DNA from: Methanobacteriota archaeon
GTDB taxonomy: Archaea > Thermoplasmatota > Poseidoniia > Poseidoniales > Poseidoniaceae
Assembly: GCA_002719475.1 (NCBI GenBank)
Contig: PBHQ01000014.1
Coordinates: forward strand, 47,168-62,040
Direction of reading: 5' to 3'
DNA length: 14,873 nt
The position numbers and the translations under genes were made by a program. Under the pieces are notes generated by a model. The model was not told the DNA's origin. It did no database searches and worked only from the letters and a program-made list of their open reading frames with translations. Of this stretch, positions 14,701-14,873 are shown one piece after another (the first letter of the stretch is position 1; each line of letters starts with the position of its first letter).

Positions 14701-14724
14701 GACAAGGTATCGGTTCCGGCCTGA
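5779..14724 (+). CDS. giant surface protein: TSP3 repeats, transglutaminase-like domain, Ig-like ladder, membrane helix, DUF4129
   Basis: A 2981-residue single-pass surface protein. Order of parts: n-region and signal peptide (core LVFLMVFS, 47-54; cleavage plausible after VMA, 68); acidic TSP3-like Ca-binding repeats (71-754); a pre-domain with HWWRQYTYDNY (778-788), like the 'yWR...YdtYdG' segment ahead of TgpA-type transglutaminase cores; the transglutaminase-like core with GTCSEY (C987), HHSYWGE (H1028) and GWIPFRP (R1053 where Asp is usual); irregular beta-rich modules (about 1080-1640); an Ig-like ladder with a period near 100-120 residues (about 1658-2830); a membrane helix (2842-2862) followed by KRRED; and a 119-residue cytoplasmic helical domain of DUF4129 type. 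N-glycosylation sequons are dense outside the TSP3 part. ATG 5827 is an alternative start that shortens the long n-region. Role inferred: surface adhesion, cell-wall-like scaffold or peptide modification linked to an inside-facing domain. Hydrolysis, transamidation and pure binding are all possible for the core. Confidence 0.92.
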   Translation: MNDAPFALCAFDSPLDMVFTLSRHDVAPKPATVSRSGVLQARKSLGLVFLMVFSSFAAIQFSAWEVMALNDADQDGLSYAQEYLLNTQPADPDTDGDGLPDGWEWKYGLDPLDASTTGDDGATGDPDGDNLNNLKEYLVNIPTNWDLPSTTYLDNGVWWNGTVPVRGWSEEHVLTLNTPACGDPGSDGNGGSVILCDEDPPGDICNDNIDNDGDNLMDMADPDNDGDANCGSNDDDGDGLIDEDPDGWDTDGDGMDDGWEEANGLDPTSASGDNGSGGDPDGDGLINIYEYINPGWDSQCGGSDCFQPGPGPGATATVTPCNPLPPSNCLGTAEVDSFTQTDPLRADTDKDGVNDGDEAIGNLTDPTAADTDGDGISDGIEINSAYGNPAQASDPRNNNTDGDQFDDGDEDKNGDGLLGANETDPTRREDAGDEDQDGFQNWEENMTCTLWDVADTDHGGVGDYQESVNHSTDPCDSLTPFQTTHSGYASQRLTLVDPSGFNPAGGSGYYNASGVLTAFTYTGLQGSVLIGVPVSPPVGTVTVENWNGSFCHTSAVADGSISTTRTYCDDDYSDSDGDGLADWEELRGVYGYTSNPGLADSDSDGESDFDEVAVGLKTDPRDPCYNSLDFDGDTLNDYFETSTNCTLSAIGIDNGTFDLYVTDPTVWDTDGGGINDGAEYLDSTNPELGNAADDIHLSDYDGDGIPDEIENISGTNWLDPDTDGGGMSDGLECPLPFPYTGCTGSGFNPWDPSDDIVSNQVIFYAENTSGVVDANQVHWWRQYTYDNYTTAAYGVDSNVHPTEDITLAYNNGSELPDISFQNGTASWRITFNSPISSGPFPMPSNTQNITSAMDGTAEFTRSHLTHRYDVKANTGALIEINTVQPEVFYSDTVRSNTIAKSGMAYETALTPELTDPSSPLSYVFNVTNAVISEAGASSAWEKAAAIQDFLINGNGSTEFVLDSNGSNGGSSPDLANHLILSAKRGTCSEYSTTFVTMLRLADIPARKVSGYMGGIWNGSGYTVMSDHHSYWGEVRLQTNGGNGNLDLGWIPFRPCPEAEVLEVVDETWSPTSYDRDGSAPIEVNGTLRFAENQTVAGGVTITAYLVPSDELSLVPGPGSSVERELGSTTTAANGTFFISGVPSVAIHSGFHKVVFVPRTLGVIQSQLIEQDWFINVTDDVVLTHIDPAPSNSPSLGAGSTTTLSGTMTYQSQPELEIEELANHTLWLNYTTTQDGAVSQQAIVAAGGAWEFTVSLDANEPFANISATIEFAGWTDDSQSFTGAPQHLRPNSLSMTFVVEAAPNITATVQGPKTNSSRLVVDSTVWINGTAQTVSTPATSLAGNLEVAIRENGTGSLFEVITNLSISGTYQTSFVLNSSLVQNIPAGAIDMRLRFYPSNLNSTDDADMSSANLWMISRMNITFDTPTHIRGTGGSYTMTVLDHRGFEPANVSGTYTNSFNGGVVNTTTDPMTAQFTVNFNSPAGLAGGDYVWQTAFGGSDYFEADSFSTWARLQGEATFNPNPPTLVNDWTHIGDSNWLVADLYDSALTQTIIGNNSTVVVSLEDPIMGTVEVGSGPVNITTGAINVTLVAPTYLPSAVYDLNLMIIFDPVPGTENNDAYYLYSFDPMNPTTVPWGISSEAVLNFENSTYSTEVNQSIDLVVEVTDVANGTAIPGANVAFIFDYGSSNVSMGSATSNATGVAVLAWAPDSIAPEKYDIAAVMADDLTDTLATSNAGRWFGNMSQAELTVQVATSIDIVFPSRIVAGELFNLNGTVLDSDNSSRPLSSAVRLDVFWADNPAEVLANDVLTNETGYFDINLTSDSASNGTVRGNHDLIVQVVNESNEFYLFGAAQGTILVMGQTELYGPKPSSPQTVLRGDWVELEVTLEESSNMSAPLPGEKVAILFDETWLPEQTTDGVGYIAFNHTVPNTQPLGRINVTFYYNETVDLLSTNSTLNTVTISSTTVMYVHPITVNPVAGQSFEINGSVLSDNGSGVINRQGGLMPHTIQFKIDDVTTGFVVSGGILQVNGSWNATVSLMSDFQRGIHNLTAYFITSSVEYQESEATEVFTSRGFTTMEFLYPVMSGGSPTLQSATTRNETLTVQIRLLENTGDPVPSGTVTVNLIGTSWQQVVTTDGNGLAWANMTVPFDLTPGINQLSAAYAGDSAPDGLEASSANASFVALAQTILSITDHTQILIVNQDFYLNGTLYDDLGLPLYLDGNESAGVVELVIDGNVTMFVQSNATTGAFSFVWQVPQSFYAGNHTVEVRYTADPVWGNPGSSAAYSANPLYYLPSNASSTFGVQVPTSIVLSSSGGDVDRGDTIWLNGTLEDIINIGLGNRALSVTLNGEYYSVASTDMNGAFNIPVIIPTETPLGPAEIGVAFAGEEFYLSSGANGTWVLYSPITITLVTNESVAINENMTITGTVLDNNLDPVFNHTVLLEVGGLVIASDVVTDINGSFTVVWRVQTLGIGEHVLSAYADSQGYYRAGTGNTTFFVAHESKMTSSFTSSQSAVRGMKWDLEGRLYDDDDINRAGIPGQVVDLYLDGVFSSSVLTDENGYWSGSITIAYEAMRGEHNISMFYAGNQTFMPSESNLVGIVQAQVVLDVTVTSAEVIRGDSLHPVVMEGSLIEVGGNQSIISNAELSLSTICGSDDLGPCQVTWKTDGSFIITGTVGFEYEPGTIYLMISYAGNESQYLNPVSVNRSVELQVDLDYEVSFEDLVPGKQDSVEGTVIIFDKNAREQGIDIRVEGIPITAMITSEGTNNTANSVQIQVTDSAGTAYFEFSADPPYSDSDYWGLVSLELEIEDDRVSDDSLSLFRSEYSNQGQIEVKEAEPEAETPVWFYVVAALVIAAGIGGYMLWKRREDHIKELSDIFSYTAELLAAGDEMREAIYMCYENLCQVLMKHGFLRRDFETVREFEMGIRKALPIKETSLMNLDQVFEEARYSAHEMTEQHKNFAQESLRGVLHDIDTMDKVSVPA
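6055..6198 (+). repeat. copy 1 of a ~46-residue duplicated TSP3 unit
   Basis: Residues 93-140 (DTDGDGLPDGWEW...GLDP...GDPDGDN...EYLVN) match residues 249-293 in pattern and length, differing by short insertions. Confidence 0.75.
6523..6657 (+). repeat. copy 2 of a ~46-residue duplicated TSP3 unit
   Basis: Residues 249-293 (DTDGDGMDDGWEE...GLDP...GDPDGDG...EYIN) repeat the layout of residues 93-140, suggesting an internal duplication of a whole unit rather than of single loops. Confidence 0.75.
8101..8970 (+). other. transglutaminase-like (papain-fold) domain and its lead-in segment within the giant protein
   Basis: The core matches PF01841-type domains: GTCSEYSTTFVTMLRLADIP with nucleophile Cys987 (TGT at 8737), ARKVSGY right after it, and HHSYWGEV with His1028 (CAT at 8860). 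The closing strand, normally 'GWvpFDPTP', reads GWIPFRPCP, with Arg1053 (AGA at 8935) at the catalytic Asp site and Cys1055 at the Thr site. The His is three rather than two residues before the Trp, so Tyr1030 may take the place of that Trp. HWWRQYTYDNY upstream marks the TgpA-like lead-in. Confidence 0.8.
10750..14266 (+). repeat. tandem Ig-like domain ladder of the giant protein
   Basis: Units start with a strand pattern such as FNLNGTVLD, FEINGSVLS, FYLNGTLYD, IWLNGTLED, MTITGTVLD or WDLEGRLYD, and often end with YAGD/YAGN. Starts fall near residues 1658, 1768, 1879, 1981, 2099, 2202, 2324, 2420, 2519, 2621 and 2727, i.e. eleven units of 96-122 residues. The sequence is diverged between units, so the array is old. 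Confidence 0.8.
14302..14721 (+). other. C-terminal membrane helix and cytoplasmic DUF4129-type domain of the giant protein
   Basis: The helix VWFYVVAALVIAAGIGGYML(W) spans 2842-2862 and is followed by KRRED, giving an N-out/C-in topology. The tail has the DUF4129 pattern: a 'reAI...Y..L...L...GflRr...TvrEfe' segment, then 'L..vFEeARYS...mTeq' and a final helix. In bacterial TgpA proteins this domain also follows the transglutaminase core across a membrane helix. Its biochemical role is not known. Confidence 0.8.
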
Positions 14725-14745
14725 GTCTCCTAGTTTCCATTGCTA

Positions 14746-14760
14746 ACCCTCATAGAGGGT
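14746..14760 (+). other. small intergenic hairpin after the giant gene
   Basis: ACCCTC, loop ATA, GAGGGT: a perfect 6-bp stem 21 bases after the stop codon and 18 bases before the next ATG. No T-run follows. It could mark a transcript end or processing site, or be chance. The GAGGG of its right arm is also the only Shine-Dalgarno-like run before the next gene. Confidence 0.3.
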
Positions 14761-14778
14761 CGCAGAAACGTACAGCGC

Positions 14779-14873
14779 ATGGTGCCAGTAGAATCCTCAT
14801 CTGCAGAAGGTGCCAAGATTTGGTTGGCGCATGATGAGGCAAGACCAGGTCAAAGCGAGATGATCGAACATAT
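14779..14873 (+). CDS. probable XPD/Rad3-type ATP-dependent DNA helicase (N-terminus only)
   Basis: Only the first 31 codons are in the window. The stretch WLAHDEARPGQSEMIE resembles the extreme N-terminus of XPD/Rad3/DinG superfamily 2 helicases ('fPhdeaRpGQ.eMi'), which precedes the Walker A motif; the RxGQ is its Q-like signature. The frame is open back to 14734, with a TTG at 14740 as an upstream alternative; ATG 14779 is preferred. It is on the same strand 54 bases after the giant gene and could share its transcript. Walker motifs and the Fe-S cluster cysteines expected of XPD are beyond the edge, so the family call rests on a short match. Confidence 0.6.
   Translation, partial: MVPVESSSAEGAKIWLAHDEARPGQSEMIEH

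Overview
The window looks like a piece of an archaeal chromosome, most likely a marine Thermoplasmatota (Marine Group II / Poseidoniia-like) organism. The pointers are indirect: dense gene packing with no recognisable bacterial promoters, a class II tRNA-Leu, a protein start resembling XPD/Rad3-type helicases at the right edge, and very large secreted, membrane-anchored surface proteins with thrombospondin-type-3 and Ig-like repeats. The lineage is an inference; no rRNA or other decisive marker is present.

Left part (1-2600): the 3' part of a short-chain dehydrogenase/reductase of pteridine-reductase type (+) converges tail to tail, with a 10-base overlap, on a NifS/IscS-family protein (-). 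The latter keeps the fold signatures and the active-site loop Cys but has lost the PLP-binding Lys and other cofactor-contacting residues, so it looks like a pseudoenzyme. A small two-helix membrane protein (+) diverges from it, and the two 5' ends overlap in any obvious annotation. Its stop codon lies five bases from the 3' CCA end of a tRNA-Leu(UAA) encoded on the minus strand.

Centre and right (2700-14724): two surface-protein genes on the + strand, 45 bases apart and probably co-transcribed. The first (970 aa) has a signal peptide, beta-sandwich modules, one C-terminal membrane helix and a strongly acidic cytoplasmic tail. The second (2981 aa, three fifths of the window) runs signal peptide, about 680 residues of Ca-binding TSP3-like repeats, a transglutaminase-like domain, a long ladder of Ig-like domains, one membrane helix and a cytoplasmic DUF4129-type domain. 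This resembles a TgpA-type transglutaminase in which the N-terminal multi-helix membrane domain has been exchanged for a secreted repeat stalk. The catalytic Asp position of the transglutaminase carries Arg. Both genes are preceded by GC-rich hairpins ending at or just before the start codon, and their signal peptides share an eight-residue core written with different codons.

Right edge (14725-14873): a short gap with a small hairpin, then the first 31 codons of a probable XPD/Rad3-type helicase.

The strongest candidates for something undescribed are the surface pair (giant transglutaminase/DUF4129 protein plus acidic-tailed partner) and the desulfurase-like pseudoenzyme.
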